NCBI GenBank assembly: GCA_947259975.1
Contig: CAMYOD010000035.1
Span: forward strand, 1 to 64,000
Reading direction: 5' to 3'
DNA: 64,000 nt
From: an uncultured Gammaproteobacteria bacterium
GTDB taxonomy: Bacteria; Pseudomonadota; Gammaproteobacteria; HyVt-429
In this document: positions 17,601-27,226 of the stretch, piece by piece
Numbering within the stretch: position 1 is the first letter of the stretch
Layout: each line of letters starts with the position of its first letter
Translations under genes and position numbers: made by a program
Notes under the pieces: generated by a model
Seen by the model: the letters and a program-made list of their open reading frames with translations, nothing else
Database searches by the model: none
Told to the model about the DNA's origin: nothing

Positions 17601-18395
17601 TCAGCCTCCCTCCGGTCCGCTTACGCGCACACGGGCAAGAAACGGCCCGAAGCCGTGTTCGCCGAGCCAGTAGTGAACCATGTTTGTGACGCCGTTGGCG
17701 GTCAGGGTGGCCCCGGACAGCCCGTCGATTTCGTAGTCGGCGTGATGCGACGCGGGATCGACTTGTCCCTTGATGACCCGAATCTGCATATGACCGTGCA
17801 TGCCGACGATCTTTTTGCCCTGCCACTTGGCCTGCCAGTCCGGGCTGCTGATCTCCGAGCCCAGGCCCGGGGTTTCCGCATGATCGTAGAATGAAATCGC
17901 CTTGACGGTATTGCCGTCCGCCGCCAGGGCGACGAAGCCATGGATCGTGGACCACAACCCCTTGCCGATCAGCGGCAGGATCAGGGTTGCGAGGACATCG
18001 TTTTCATACACGTGATAGATCGGTACATGGCGCGGGTGCTTACCGATGCCGGCGATGTCATGTTCTCTTGCCAGGGTGAGGACTGTCGGTGTCGGCACGT
18101 CATTCGCGGCGATATAATCGCCGCTGACCAGATCCACGTAGCGCGTTTCGATGGCCTCGAAGAGGGTCTCCATATCCGCGTCGGCGCGGTACAGGCCGGC
18201 CACTTTGAGGATTTCCTGTTGCCGCGCTTGTGCCTCGTTTTCCTGTTGCCGGGGCTTCAGCAACACCGCGGCGCTGGACACCAGGATCGAACACGCCAGG
18301 CACACGCCTACCGCCACCACCACGATCTTGGTCGGGCTGTCGTTGGACAGGTTCCGCCAGCGCGCCCACAGTGAAGTGTTTGTCTTACTGCTCAT
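17601..18395 (-). CDS. nqrC: Na+-NQR subunit C (covalent FMN)
   Basis: A 264-residue subunit. One N-terminal membrane helix (about 24-44) is followed by a periplasmic FMN-binding domain. The flavin attachment motif SGATLT lies near residues 227-232, with the second Thr as acceptor by family rule. Also visible are GKGLWSTIHGFVAL and the AETPGLGSEI stretch. Its start overlaps the 3' end of nqrB by 11 bp, and nqrD begins at the base after its stop, so the operon is tightly packed. Confidence 0.95.
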   Translation of the reverse strand: MSSKTNTSLWARWRNLSNDSPTKIVVVAVGVCLACSILVSSAAVLLKPRQQENEAQARQQEILKVAGLYRADADMETLFEAIETRYVDLVSGDYIAANDVPTPTVLTLAREHDIAGIGKHPRHVPIYHVYENDVLATLILPLIGKGLWSTIHGFVALAADGNTVKAISFYDHAETPGLGSEISSPDWQAKWQGKKIVGMHGHMQIRVIKGQVDPASHHADYEIDGLSGATLTANGVTNMVHYWLGEHGFGPFLARVRVSGPEGG

Positions 18396-19608
18396 AACCG
18401 TCCCGCAAGCGACGTTTGCGTATGTGGGCCCGCACCACGAAATGATCGATCAGGGGTGCGAACACGTTGCCGAACAGGATTGCCAGCATCATGCCTTCCG
18501 GGTAGGCGGGATTGACCACGCGGATGAGGACGGCGACGAAGCCGATCAACGCACCATAGATCCACATGCCGGCCCGGGTCATGGTCGCCGAGACCGGATC
18601 GGTGGCCATGAACATCATGCCGAAGGCAAAACCGCCCAGCACCAGGTGCCAGTACCAGGGCAGGGCGAAGATCGATGTCTCCGCGGGGGCGACGGCATTC
18701 ATCAGCAGCGTCGTCGCCACCATGCCGAGGAAGACGCCGGCGACGATGCGTCCGGAAGCAATGCCGGCGGCGATCAGAAAGGCGCCGCCGAGCAGGCAGG
18801 CGAGGGCCGAGACCTCGCCGACGGAGCCCTGAATGGTGCCGATAAAGGCGTCGCCCCAGCTGATGCCGGCGGAGGTGATGGCCTCGACGCCGCCGCTAGA
18901 GGCCTGCGCCAGGGGCGTGGCGCCGGAGTAGGAGTCCACGGGCACCCACACCGCATCACCGGAGATCTGCGCCGGGTAGGCGAAAAACAGGAACGCGCGC
19001 CCGGTAAGCGCCGGGTTGAGAAAATTCTTGCCGGTACCGCCGAACACCTCCTTGCCGATGACCACGCCGAAGGAAATACCCAGCGCCACTTGCCACAAGG
19101 GGATGCTCGCCGGCAGGGTGGCGGCGAACAACCAGGAGGTGACCAGGAAGCCTTCGTTGACCTCGTGGTTGCGCACCAACGCGAACAGGACTTCCCACAG
19201 TCCGCCCGCGGCGAGGGTGACGATATAGATCGGCAGGAAATACAACAGGCCATGGGTCACGCATGCGACCACGCTGTCCGGGTCGTAGCCAATGCCGATT
19301 GCCTGCAGCACCCAGGCGCGCCAGCCGGTGGCTGCGGCCAGACCGAGTTCCTGCAGGCCCAGGTTGGCCTGTAGACCGACATTGTAGACGCCGATTGCCA
19401 CCGCCGGCGTGCTCGCCAGCACGACGTAGATCATGACCCGCTTGAGATCGATGGCGTCGCGCACATGAGGTGCGCTGCGCGTCGTGTCCGCCGGCGTGAA
19501 CAGCAGTGTGTCGACCATCTCATAGAGGGCGCTGTATTGTTCGAAGCGACCGCCGCGGGCGAACAGGGGATGCATACGGTCCAGACTGCGGCGCAGGAAT
19601 CGCATCAA
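18385..19608 (-). CDS. nqrB: Na+-NQR subunit B (membrane, covalent FMN)
   Basis: A 407-residue multi-helix membrane subunit. The FMN attachment motif SGATPL places the acceptor Thr at residue 231. Conserved stretches include [20 protein letters not shown] and [20 protein letters not shown]. NqrB forms part of the Na+ channel and carries riboflavin as well as FMN. It overlaps nqrA by four bases and nqrC by eleven. Confidence 0.96.
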   Translation of the reverse strand: MMRFLRRSLDRMHPLFARGGRFEQYSALYEMVDTLLFTPADTTRSAPHVRDAIDLKRVMIYVVLASTPAVAIGVYNVGLQANLGLQELGLAAATGWRAWVLQAIGIGYDPDSVVACVTHGLLYFLPIYIVTLAAGGLWEVLFALVRNHEVNEGFLVTSWLFAATLPASIPLWQVALGISFGVVIGKEVFGGTGKNFLNPALTGRAFLFFAYPAQISGDAVWVPVDSYSGATPLAQASSGGVEAITSAGISWGDAFIGTIQGSVGEVSALACLLGGAFLIAAGIASGRIVAGVFLGMVATTLLMNAVAPAETSIFALPWYWHLVLGGFAFGMMFMATDPVSATMTRAGMWIYGALIGFVAVLIRVVNPAYPEGMMLAILFGNVFAPLIDHFVVRAHIRKRRLRDGYEQ

Positions 19609-20945
19609 ATTTCCTTCTCGATCAGCTGCAGGGTTTCCCGCAACACGGGGCCGTAGTCATATTTGCTGGGACAGACGAACGAACACAGCGCAACATCTTC
19701 CTCATCGAGCTCCAGCGCACCAAGCCCCTGCGCCGTGTCGATATCGCGCACCAGCAGTGCGCGCAGTAATTGGGTTGCCAGGGTGTCGATCGGCAGAACC
19801 CGCTCATAGGCGCCGATGGGTACCATGGCCCGCGGACTGCCGTTCTGTGCCGTGGTCATCCAGTACGCACGCTTTTTGAAAATACTGGACAGCAAGACGT
19901 TGGCGGCGGAAAACTTGTTGGACCCCGGCGCCAGCCAGCCGAGGAACTCACGCTGCGGTGCGTCGGGCAGCACCGCGAGTTGTTGATGGTAGCGACCGAG
20001 ATAGGCACCCCAACCCGCGGCCTGGCGACCGCCCAGCACAGAACCTGAGATCACGCGGCACTGGCCGCTGTTCAACTCACCCGCGACCAGTTCTTCGCTG
20101 CTGGCGCCGAGCCGCGTGCGCAGCAGACGCGGGTTCATGACCATGGGTCCGGCCAGCGAGATCACCCGCGCGGGATTCAAGCGGCCGTGGGCGAACAGGT
20201 GGCCTATGGCGATGACGTCCTGGTAGCCCAGGTGCCAGACACTGCGTTTCGGTCCCACCGGTGCCAGGTGGTGGATGTGGGTGCCGACCAGGCCGGCCGG
20301 ATGAGATCCCGCGAACTCATGCGTCTCGATCCGTGCGTGGTCCGGCTGCGGAATCGCTGCCCCCGGCGCCCGGCAAACGTGCACCTTGCCGGCGGTCAAT
20401 TGCGTGAGCACCAGCAGTCCATGCTCGAACTCAGTTACGGACTCGGCGATGATGTGTTCCGGACGCGCAGCCAACGGTGCGGTATCCATGGCGGTGACGA
20501 AAATGGCATAGGGTTCGCTCTCGGGATCCGGGATCTTGCTGAAGGGACGTGCACGCAGCGCGGTCCACAGCCCGGAAACAAGCAGCTGTTCACGCACCTG
20601 CGCCCGGTCCAATGTCGCGGCGCCGGGAAAGGCTGTAAAGGTCTCCTCCGCGTCGCCGTCGATTTCGATCTTGATGACGCCCAGTGCACGGCGTGCGCGC
20701 CGCGTGATTTCGGTTACGGTTCCCGCCGCCGGGGCGGTGACACGCACGCTTGCGCGATTCGCATCCGTGAACAGTGTCTGACCCAGCTTCACACGGTCGC
20801 CGACCGCGACCTGCAGGCGCGGCCTTAACTCCGGGTAATCGCGGCCGAGAACCCCGACGGACGACACCGCGTTGGCTTGCTCGATGCGTTGTTGGGGGGC
20901 GCCCGCAAGCGGCACGTCCAGACCCCTTTTAATTTTTACGTACAT
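19605..20945 (-). CDS. nqrA: Na+-NQR subunit A
   Basis: A 446-residue peripheral subunit. The ATG at 20945 gives [13 protein letters not shown], matching the family's usual start; an in-frame ATG at 20972 would add nine unlikely residues. Later motifs include [20 protein letters not shown] and the C-terminal [21 protein letters not shown]. NqrA is the first gene of the operon, read leftwards. The promoter must lie in 20946-21404. Confidence 0.95.
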   Translation of the reverse strand: MYVKIKRGLDVPLAGAPQQRIEQANAVSSVGVLGRDYPELRPRLQVAVGDRVKLGQTLFTDANRASVRVTAPAAGTVTEITRRARRALGVIKIEIDGDAEETFTAFPGAATLDRAQVREQLLVSGLWTALRARPFSKIPDPESEPYAIFVTAMDTAPLAARPEHIIAESVTEFEHGLLVLTQLTAGKVHVCRAPGAAIPQPDHARIETHEFAGSHPAGLVGTHIHHLAPVGPKRSVWHLGYQDVIAIGHLFAHGRLNPARVISLAGPMVMNPRLLRTRLGASSEELVAGELNSGQCRVISGSVLGGRQAAGWGAYLGRYHQQLAVLPDAPQREFLGWLAPGSNKFSAANVLLSSIFKKRAYWMTTAQNGSPRAMVPIGAYERVLPIDTLATQLLRALLVRDIDTAQGLGALELDEEDVALCSFVCPSKYDYGPVLRETLQLIEKEI

Positions 20946-21404
20946 ACCATCGGACCGGCCACCGGGGCCCATGCCTCTGAATCATTTCAGTGCAAACAAG
21001 AAAACTACTGCGCGCGGATGGTGCATACTTTTGCGCTCCCGGGCAACCGGTGAAACGCGGTTGTGCCAGCAATTCTCGCTACTTTATGCGGGTATTTGTC
21101 ATATCGTGACCGCCCCGGTAACGACGATTTGCGTACAAGTCTTACCGTTTCGCCAGCAACGACCGAATATCCGCCGCTACACTGCGGCTTGTGATAGCCT
21201 CACCCGGTTGTGACGGCACGATCCGTGGGCCGCCGCCGCCGAGCCATTTGCTGCGGAGCGGGGTGCATGATCCATGCCAGCGCACAATCACACGCCGCTA
21301 ATTCGCCATGGCATACATATTGCTCAGCTCGTAAGGATGCTGTGTGGCGTGTACATCACTTGCAAAACAATTCAATCCGGATTCTTCGATCAGGTAAGCA
21401 AATC
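20946..21404. other. Divergent intergenic region between nqrA and the SQR-like gene
   Basis: This 459-bp gap must hold the promoters for the nqr operon (leftward) and the SQR-CBS gene (rightward). No CRP/FNR-type palindrome, repeat or terminator was found. Open frames here lack start signals and protein-like composition. Confidence 0.5.
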
Positions 21405-23111
21405 ATGAAAAGTATCGTTATCCTCGGCGCCGGCACCGGCGGCGCGCTGATTGCCAATATGCTCCAGAGCGAGCTCGATCTGAAGGAATGGCAGATCACG
21501 ATTATCGACAAGGCCGAGCAGCATCTCTACCAGCCCGGTCTTCTATTTATCCCGTTTGGCCTGTACGGCTATAAAGACGCCACCGATATTGCGCGACCCA
21601 TCTCGCGCCCATTGCCGGAGAAGGTCCGCTTTGTCAAAGCGGAAATTACCCTTATCGATCATGAGCAGCGCAAGGTCGAGACCACGGACGGTTCTTATGC
21701 TTACGACTGGCTGGTGAGCAGCCTGGGATGCCACATTGCGCCGGAAGAGATTGGCGGCCTCGAGGAGGCCTGGGGCCGCGACGTGCATACGTTCTACCGC
21801 CTTGACGATGCGCTGAAAATGCAGGCGCCACTGGAAGCCATGAACGAGGGGCATCTGGTCATTGATATCGCGGACATGCCGATCAAGTGCCCGGTGGCGC
21901 CCATCGAATTTGCGTTTCTCGCAGATTATTATTTTAGCCAACGCGGGATCCGCGACAAGATCGATATCACGCTGGTGACGCCCTTCAGCGGCGCGTTCAC
22001 CAAGCCGATTGCCAACAGCGTTCTGTCAAAACTGGCGCGTGAGAAAAATATCAATGTTGCGCCTAACTTCGCCCTGGAGAGTGTCGACGCGGACAATAAA
22101 GTGATGCATTCCCTCGAAGGGGGATCGCTCGAATACGATCTTTTATGTGTGGTGCCACCCAACCTGGGGCCGGCGGTGGTCGAGGAATCCGGCCTCGGCG
22201 ACGGTACCGGCTATCTGTTGACCGATCCACGCACCCTGAAGTCACGTAAGACCGAGCGGATGTTCGTGATCGGTGACAACTCCAATGTGGCGACATCGAA
22301 GGCGGGTTCGGTGACCCATTTCGAGGCGGAGACCGTGGTCAACAATCTGTTGCGGGAGATCAAAGGCGAAAAGGCGCAACCAACCTTTGACGGCCACGCC
22401 AACTGCTTTATCGAGACGGGCTACCACAAGGCCATGTTGATCGATTTCAATTACGACATGGAACCCATCCCGGGCTCCTTCCCGACACCGGGAATCGGAC
22501 CGTTCAGCCTGCTCAAGGAGAGCTACATCAACCACATGGGCAAGATGACCTTCGACTGGGTGTACTGGAATATGCTGTTGCCCGGGTATCTCCCCCATGT
22601 ACCCATGCTGCCCTCGCACATGAATTTCCTCGGCAAGGATCTGAGCAAGACGCCGGCGGTTCGGCATGCCCGTGCCATGCGTATCGAGGAGGCGATGACA
22701 TCCGAGGTCGTGACCATCAAACAAGGCGCGCCCTTGACCGAGGCGGCGCAGCTCATGTCGAAGCACAATGTCAGCGGTCTACCGGTGGTGGATGTCGACG
22801 ACAAGCTCGTAGGGATTATCACCGAAGCTGACTTTTTGTCGGCGATGAATGTCGAGGCGCATTCCCTGGTGCAGGACATGTTTCAGACCATTATTCGCCG
22901 CCGCCGCGCCAGCAGGCCGATGGGTACGATCGTCGATGACCTGATGACCAGCGATCCCTATACGCTCAAGCCGGACGATTCGCTGCAAAGGGCAATCGAG
23001 ATCATGGATCGCAACAAGATCAAACGCATTGTCATCACTGATGATGATGCACGGGTCGCGGGGCTGATCTCGCGCGCAGATCTACCCAAACTTTTTCTCA
23101 TGAAGGGATAA
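21405..23111 (+). CDS. Sulfide:quinone oxidoreductase-like flavoprotein with C-terminal CBS pair
   Basis: A 568-residue protein from ATG 21405. Residues 1-410 are an SQR-type flavoprotein: Rossmann motif GAGTGGALIANML, Cys near 109 (SSLGCHIAPEE), Cys near 162 (MPIKCPVAPIEFAF), VIGDNSNVATSKAG, and Cys near 334 (ANCFIETGYHKAM). Three Cys in these places fit sulfide oxidation. Residues ~426-480 and ~509-565 form two CBS motifs (MTSEVVTIKQGAPLTEAAQL; MTSDPYTLKPDDSLQRAIEI). The CBS fusion is unusual and suggests nucleotide control of sulfide oxidation. The next gene starts 15 bp downstream. Confidence 0.85.
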   Translation: MKSIVILGAGTGGALIANMLQSELDLKEWQITIIDKAEQHLYQPGLLFIPFGLYGYKDATDIARPISRPLPEKVRFVKAEITLIDHEQRKVETTDGSYAYDWLVSSLGCHIAPEEIGGLEEAWGRDVHTFYRLDDALKMQAPLEAMNEGHLVIDIADMPIKCPVAPIEFAFLADYYFSQRGIRDKIDITLVTPFSGAFTKPIANSVLSKLAREKNINVAPNFALESVDADNKVMHSLEGGSLEYDLLCVVPPNLGPAVVEESGLGDGTGYLLTDPRTLKSRKTERMFVIGDNSNVATSKAGSVTHFEAETVVNNLLREIKGEKAQPTFDGHANCFIETGYHKAMLIDFNYDMEPIPGSFPTPGIGPFSLLKESYINHMGKMTFDWVYWNMLLPGYLPHVPMLPSHMNFLGKDLSKTPAVRHARAMRIEEAMTSEVVTIKQGAPLTEAAQLMSKHNVSGLPVVDVDDKLVGIITEADFLSAMNVEAHSLVQDMFQTIIRRRRASRPMGTIVDDLMTSDPYTLKPDDSLQRAIEIMDRNKIKRIVITDDDARVAGLISRADLPKLFLMKG

Positions 23112-23126
23112 GGCGGGGTTCTGACG

Positions 23127-23564
23127 GTGTTTGTGTATCACGAGCAACAGCTGGTCGGTCATTCGGCGAAAGAGATGTTTGGAGTCATTTCGGATATCGA
23201 ACGCTATCCGGAATTTCTGCCGGGCTGGAAGCGCGCACGTATCGCCAACCGACAGCAAAGGCAGTGGGAGGTTGAACAGGAATTCTGTATCGGGCCGTGG
23301 TGTTGGCATGTCTCCTCGATTGCCACCCTGGAACCCTACACGGAGTTAAGCATTCAATGCCGGCAGGGGCCATTCAAGAACATGCGGGTGGCATGGGCGC
23401 TGCGCGAAGAAGACGACTACCGCTGTCTCGTCGATCTGGCAGTACAGATAGACGGCATGATGCTGCCGGGGTTTGTCGCCCGACGCCTGTTGGCGGTATC
23501 GAACACCAATATCATTGCCCGTATGCAGCACCGCATCGCCGTCGAACAGTTTGGGCCGATCTAG
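23127..23564 (+). CDS. START-like (RatA/COQ10 family) protein
   Basis: A 145-residue protein, GTG start, of the polyketide-cyclase/START-like fold. It has HSAKEMFGVISDIERYPEFL near the N-terminus, the lipid-pocket opening signature of RatA/COQ10 proteins. A beta-sheet and a long C-terminal helix (LPGFVARRLLAVSNTNIIAR) follow. COQ10 members bind ubiquinone. Linkage 15 bp after an SQR-like enzyme makes a quinone-related role plausible, though RatA-type function cannot be excluded. Confidence 0.78.
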   Translation: MFVYHEQQLVGHSAKEMFGVISDIERYPEFLPGWKRARIANRQQRQWEVEQEFCIGPWCWHVSSIATLEPYTELSIQCRQGPFKNMRVAWALREEDDYRCLVDLAVQIDGMMLPGFVARRLLAVSNTNIIARMQHRIAVEQFGPI

Positions 23565-23581
23565 GGGCCCCGTTCGCTCAC

Positions 23582-24916
23582 TCAGCGAAACCAATCGAAA
23601 AACATTACGAACACCACACTCGCTGCACCCAGGCTGAGGAGCAGAACTGGGAAGCCGATGCGCATCCATTGCAGGGGACTGATGCGGGCGTGTGGATGCT
23701 GGGAGCGTTCCAGCTCCGCCATGCAGATGATGTTGGCGGTGGCGCCAATGTGGGTAACATTCCCGCCGAGACCGACGCCGATGGCCAACGCCCACCACAA
23801 GGCGGTCACCTCGATGCCCTGACTCTCGAGGCCGGCGACAATCGGCAGCATAGCGACCGTGAAAGGTATGTTGTCGACCAGGGCGCTGATGATTGCCGCG
23901 ACCCACATCAGGGCCAGCGCGCTCCAGAGCAGGGTATCCGGGTCCAGCGCGCCGTGCGCCAGTGAGCGACCCAGCAGGTCCAGCAAGCCGGAGGCATTCA
24001 CGCCGCCGACAATCACGAACAGCGAGGCAAAAAATATCAGGATCGACCATTCCACCGAAGCAAAAATGTCATCGGTATTGGTCCGTGAGATCAACAGCGC
24101 AATCGCCACACCGAACCAGGCCACGTAAGCGGGATACAGATGCAGGCGGTGGTGCAGAAAAAACAGCACGATCACCACTGCCAGGGCCAGCGAGACCCGT
24201 ATCAGGCCGGGCATATCCTTGATCGCTTTTGATTCGTCAAGCGCGATATCCGGCACTTGCCCGTCGGTCGGCCGCAGCTCCTTACGGAAGATGACCAGAA
24301 GTATGGCAATCGTTACCAGCCACGCGGGCAGGACCATGGGTCCCATGTGGGTCAGAAAGGCCGTGAAATCGAGCCCCGATGTGCTGCCGATCATGATGTT
24401 GGGCGGATCGCCGACCAACGTCGCGGCGCCGCCGACATTGGAGAGCATGGCCTCGCCTACCAGAAAGGGCGTCGGGTTCAGGTTCAGAATCCGGGTAATC
24501 AGCACCGTGAGCGGCGCGAAGATCATAACTGTGGTGACATTATCGAGGAACATGCTGAGGATGCTGACCACGAGGCAGAGATAGACGAGTAGCTTGCGCG
24601 GGTCGCCGCCGGCCAACCGGGCGAGGCGAATACCAATATACTCGAGACCCCCCGTGGGACGCAGCATGGCGACCAGCATCATCATGGCCAACAACAACAT
24701 CATGGTGTTGCCGTCGATCGCCGCGACGGCCAGTTCCTGGGAATAAAAACCGGACATCAAGCCGACACCGACCATGGCAACGGCGCCGATGACCGCCGCG
24801 CTGGTGCGGTGGAGTTTCTCACTGAAGATCAGAATATAGGCGCCGATGAGAATCGCCGCCGCGATCCACATTTCCATCGTTACTGCATCGGTTGTAACCG
24901 AAAACATGTTAGACAT
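23582..24916 (-). CDS. ArsB/NhaD-family ion transporter
   Basis: A membrane protein of about 444 residues with roughly a dozen helices, of the ion transporter superfamily that includes ArsB and NhaD. Signatures are FLDNVTTVMIFAPLTVLITR, NVGGAATLVGDPPNIMIGS and the mirrored DNIPFTVAMLPIVAGL / GGNVTHIGATANI. The substrate (Na+/H+, arsenite or an organic anion) cannot be read from the sequence. The start is ambiguous: ATG 24916 (used here) overlaps the CBS stop, and ATG 24907 lies just after it. It is coupled to the CBS gene upstream. Confidence 0.85.
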   Translation of the reverse strand: MSNMFSVTTDAVTMEMWIAAAILIGAYILIFSEKLHRTSAAVIGAVAMVGVGLMSGFYSQELAVAAIDGNTMMLLLAMMMLVAMLRPTGGLEYIGIRLARLAGGDPRKLLVYLCLVVSILSMFLDNVTTVMIFAPLTVLITRILNLNPTPFLVGEAMLSNVGGAATLVGDPPNIMIGSTSGLDFTAFLTHMGPMVLPAWLVTIAILLVIFRKELRPTDGQVPDIALDESKAIKDMPGLIRVSLALAVVIVLFFLHHRLHLYPAYVAWFGVAIALLISRTNTDDIFASVEWSILIFFASLFVIVGGVNASGLLDLLGRSLAHGALDPDTLLWSALALMWVAAIISALVDNIPFTVAMLPIVAGLESQGIEVTALWWALAIGVGLGGNVTHIGATANIICMAELERSQHPHARISPLQWMRIGFPVLLLSLGAASVVFVMFFDWFR

Positions 24917-25355
24917 TGGCAAGCATGGCCCGGGCGATACCGGTTATCGAGACGACGCCTCTATAATCACCGTCGTCAATGACGAACAGATAGGTCGTAT
25001 CCATGTTCTCCATGATCGCCAGGGCCTTGGAAAAGGAGGTCGCCGGTGTTGCGATGGCGATGTCCGGCAGTACGAATTCGTCGACGCGTAACTTCAGGAC
25101 TTCACCGATTTTGTCCCAGGGAATGATCAGGGATTCACTGTTATCACCCAGCAGGTGTGAGTGACGCACCATGAAATCCGGGATACAGGTTTCCTTTAGA
25201 ATGTGCCGGATTGACACCTTACCGACGATGCGCCCTTCGTGATTCTCGAACGGAACGCCGGGCACGTCTGCCTCGACACAGATTCGGAACACCTCGCGAA
25301 CGTACATTCCGGGTTTGGCGATTTTTGTGGGCGCGATGAGATCGAGTATGTTCAT
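24909..25355 (-). CDS. CBS-domain protein linked to the transporter
   Basis: A 148-residue protein from ATG 25355, with two degenerate CBS motifs (MYVREVFRICVEADVPGVPF; FSKALAIMENMDTTYLFVID and RGVVSITGIARAML). A longer frame upstream has no protein-like sequence. Its stop overlaps the start region of the ArsB/NhaD-type transporter, so the two are translationally coupled. A nucleotide-sensing regulator of the transporter is a fair inference. Confidence 0.8.
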   Translation of the reverse strand: MNILDLIAPTKIAKPGMYVREVFRICVEADVPGVPFENHEGRIVGKVSIRHILKETCIPDFMVRHSHLLGDNSESLIIPWDKIGEVLKLRVDEFVLPDIAIATPATSFSKALAIMENMDTTYLFVIDDGDYRGVVSITGIARAMLANV

Positions 25356-25827
25356 ATGGTTTGCGTCGCGGCTTGAAGCAGTGGGTCGGATTTGTCCTGG
25401 CTCAAATCCCTGGCACGTGTCGATCAGGATCTCGCGACGCAATCAACTTCGCGTGCAAGATGGAGACCACCTTATCATGAACCCCGGCCAGCGAGATCCT
25501 GGCGACTACTCACGCCTCAGCAGGCTGTCTGCGGTGCACACTTGACTGCAATACTGAAAGATATTGGTGCGCGTCGCGCGCATTCGCACCAAAAGTGAGC
25601 GCGTAAGCAGAGCGGGGTCCGCGCTGGTCATATTGGGCTCGCGTGTGTCGTTTCGCGTCGGCGGCGCGACGCTCAATTACGCGCAGTGGTGGGTTCGCCG
25701 CGCGGGATTCATTTTGCCGGGCTGTGAGTGACCGTTTGCGGACAACCCAGGCGGGCTATCTGACAGCGGCGGCAGTCGCCCGCTACAATAGCTTCATAGC
25801 AAAAACACTTTCCGAGGGAGGGTAGGT
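25356..25827. other. Divergent intergenic region
   Basis: About 470 bp between the CBS gene and the second PPK2. An inverted pair TTGGTGCG (25564) / CGCACCAA (25585) can form an 8-bp hairpin without a T-run. GATTTG-N8-CAAATC is near 25388-25407. No gene is supported. Confidence 0.5.
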
Positions 25828-26703
25828 ATGTTCGAGGCCGTAGAGAGTCCGTACCGGGTGCCATTCGATGGCTCATTTCAGCGCCGGGCCATGCCGACGG
25901 CGCCGCCGGAGGATGCACCCGGCAAGAAGAAGGCGCGCAAGCGGCTGGACGGCCTGATTGAGGAACTCGACGACCTGCAGCGTATCTTGTATGCCCACGA
26001 TCGGCACGCGGTGTTACTGATCTTTCAGGCCATGGATGCGGCGGGCAAGGACGGCACGATCCGCGCGGTGATGAGTGGCGTCAATCCGGCGGGCTGTCAG
26101 GTATTTTCCTTCAAGCAGCCGAGCAAGGAGGAGCTGGACCACGATTTTCTCTGGCGTACCACGCGCTGTCTGCCGGAGCAGGGCCGGATCGGAATCTTCA
26201 ATCGTAGCTATTACGAAGAGGTTCTGGTGGTACGCGTGCATCCCGAGTATCTCAAGGCGCAGCGGGTCCCGGAGCTGGGTCCGCTAGAGGAGCTCTGGAA
26301 TCAACGTTTCGAATCGATTGCCGAGCACGAAAAGCATCTCGCTCGTAACGGTACGGTGATACTCAAGTTCTGGCTCAATGTCTCGCGTGAGGAGCAACGG
26401 CAACGGTTTCTGTCGCGTATCGACGAGCCGGAGAAGCACTGGAAATTCTCCGAAGGCGATGTGCGGGAGCGGGAGCACTGGGACGACTATATGCTCGCGT
26501 ACGAGGAGGCATTGGCGACGACGTCGAAGCCATGGGCGCCGTGGTATGCGATTCCGGCGGACGACAAGCCCTACATGCGCATGTGCGTGGCGGAGATACT
26601 CGTGCAGAGTCTGGCGCGGCTGGGGCTGCATTATCCCGTCGTGGACGAGGAGGCCAAGGCGCGTTTCGGGGAGATGCGGAGGCTACTGGAGCGGGATATC
26701 TGA
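25828..26703 (+). CDS. Second PPK2-family polyphosphate:nucleotide phosphotransferase
   Basis: A 291-residue PPK2 protein of the PPK2-related group that uses polyphosphate to phosphorylate AMP or ADP. It has a Walker [12 protein letters not shown] (residues 68-78), [15 protein letters not shown] as the Walker B-like stretch, and [18 protein letters not shown] plus [15 protein letters not shown] near the end. A strong GGGAGGG ribosome binding site precedes the ATG. It is clearly different from the copy at 9050, so the organism has at least two types. A heptamer-repeat array follows the stop. Confidence 0.9.
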   Translation: MFEAVESPYRVPFDGSFQRRAMPTAPPEDAPGKKKARKRLDGLIEELDDLQRILYAHDRHAVLLIFQAMDAAGKDGTIRAVMSGVNPAGCQVFSFKQPSKEELDHDFLWRTTRCLPEQGRIGIFNRSYYEEVLVVRVHPEYLKAQRVPELGPLEELWNQRFESIAEHEKHLARNGTVILKFWLNVSREEQRQRFLSRIDEPEKHWKFSEGDVREREHWDDYMLAYEEALATTSKPWAPWYAIPADDKPYMRMCVAEILVQSLARLGLHYPVVDEEAKARFGEMRRLLERDI

Positions 26704-26708
26704 ACTAC

Positions 26709-26805
26709 AGGGACAAGGGATGAGGGACGAGGCGCCAGGGACGAGGACGAACCATCCGGCACGCGTGTTTTCCCTCGTTACTCGAAACTCGTTACTCGCG
26801 ACTGG
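26709..26805. repeat. Heptamer-array inverted repeat H1
   Basis: Left array of GGGACAA/GGGATGA/GGGACGA-type heptamers (26709-26750). Right array of the complementary type CCCTCGT/TACTCGA/AACTCGT/TACTCGC (26772-26805). It fills the gap between two convergent gene ends (26703 and 26812). Confidence 0.75.
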
Positions 26806-26811
26806 TTTTAA

Positions 26812-26994
26812 TCAGGACATGGGGGCCAACACCATGCGTGTGCCGCGATCCTCGATCACCCGGTAGGGAATGGCGCTGCAGGCAAAGCGGCGCAGGATCA
26901 CATGGGCTTCCTGCTGGATTTGCGGGGGGTTACCGGTCAGGACGATCTGACCCGGATAGTAATGGACCGTGCACTCTTCGCTGTTTGCTCGCAT
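26812..26994 (-). CDS. Small protein of unknown function
   Basis: A 60-residue frame from ATG 26994, protein-like in composition: HYYPGQIVLTGNPPQIQQEA, then HVILRRFACSAIPYRVIEDR. A longer version from 27075 adds 27 less convincing residues. No family is recognised and no membrane segment is visible. It ends just beside repeat H1. The ribosome binding site is weak, so the start is uncertain. Confidence 0.5.
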   Translation of the reverse strand: MRANSEECTVHYYPGQIVLTGNPPQIQQEAHVILRRFACSAIPYRVIEDRGTRMVLAPMS

Positions 26995-27226
26995 ATCCAC
27001 GTCAGTCACCCCCGTTGCATTGCCGTAGTCGTAATAACGTTTCGCGCTTATTTTGGTTATCGGTATTGCCGCCACCGTCTTGAGGCAGGCTGGCGCGCCA
27101 TCTGAGTTTTCGCTTCACATCATGCACTTGGGGCCCGCGCGGGCGCCGGGGGAGCCCCGCGGTGCGGACCAAAACCCGGACCCGAAACAAGACTATTTGC
27201 CCGGACCGAAGCGTGAGTTCTGTGTT

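Noticed and set aside
25388-25407. GATTTG-N8-CAAATC as an FNR-type site
   Set aside because: The spacing and core bases do not fit the TTGAY-N4-RTCAA form.
25564-25592. Hairpin as a terminator
   Set aside because: No T-run follows on either strand.
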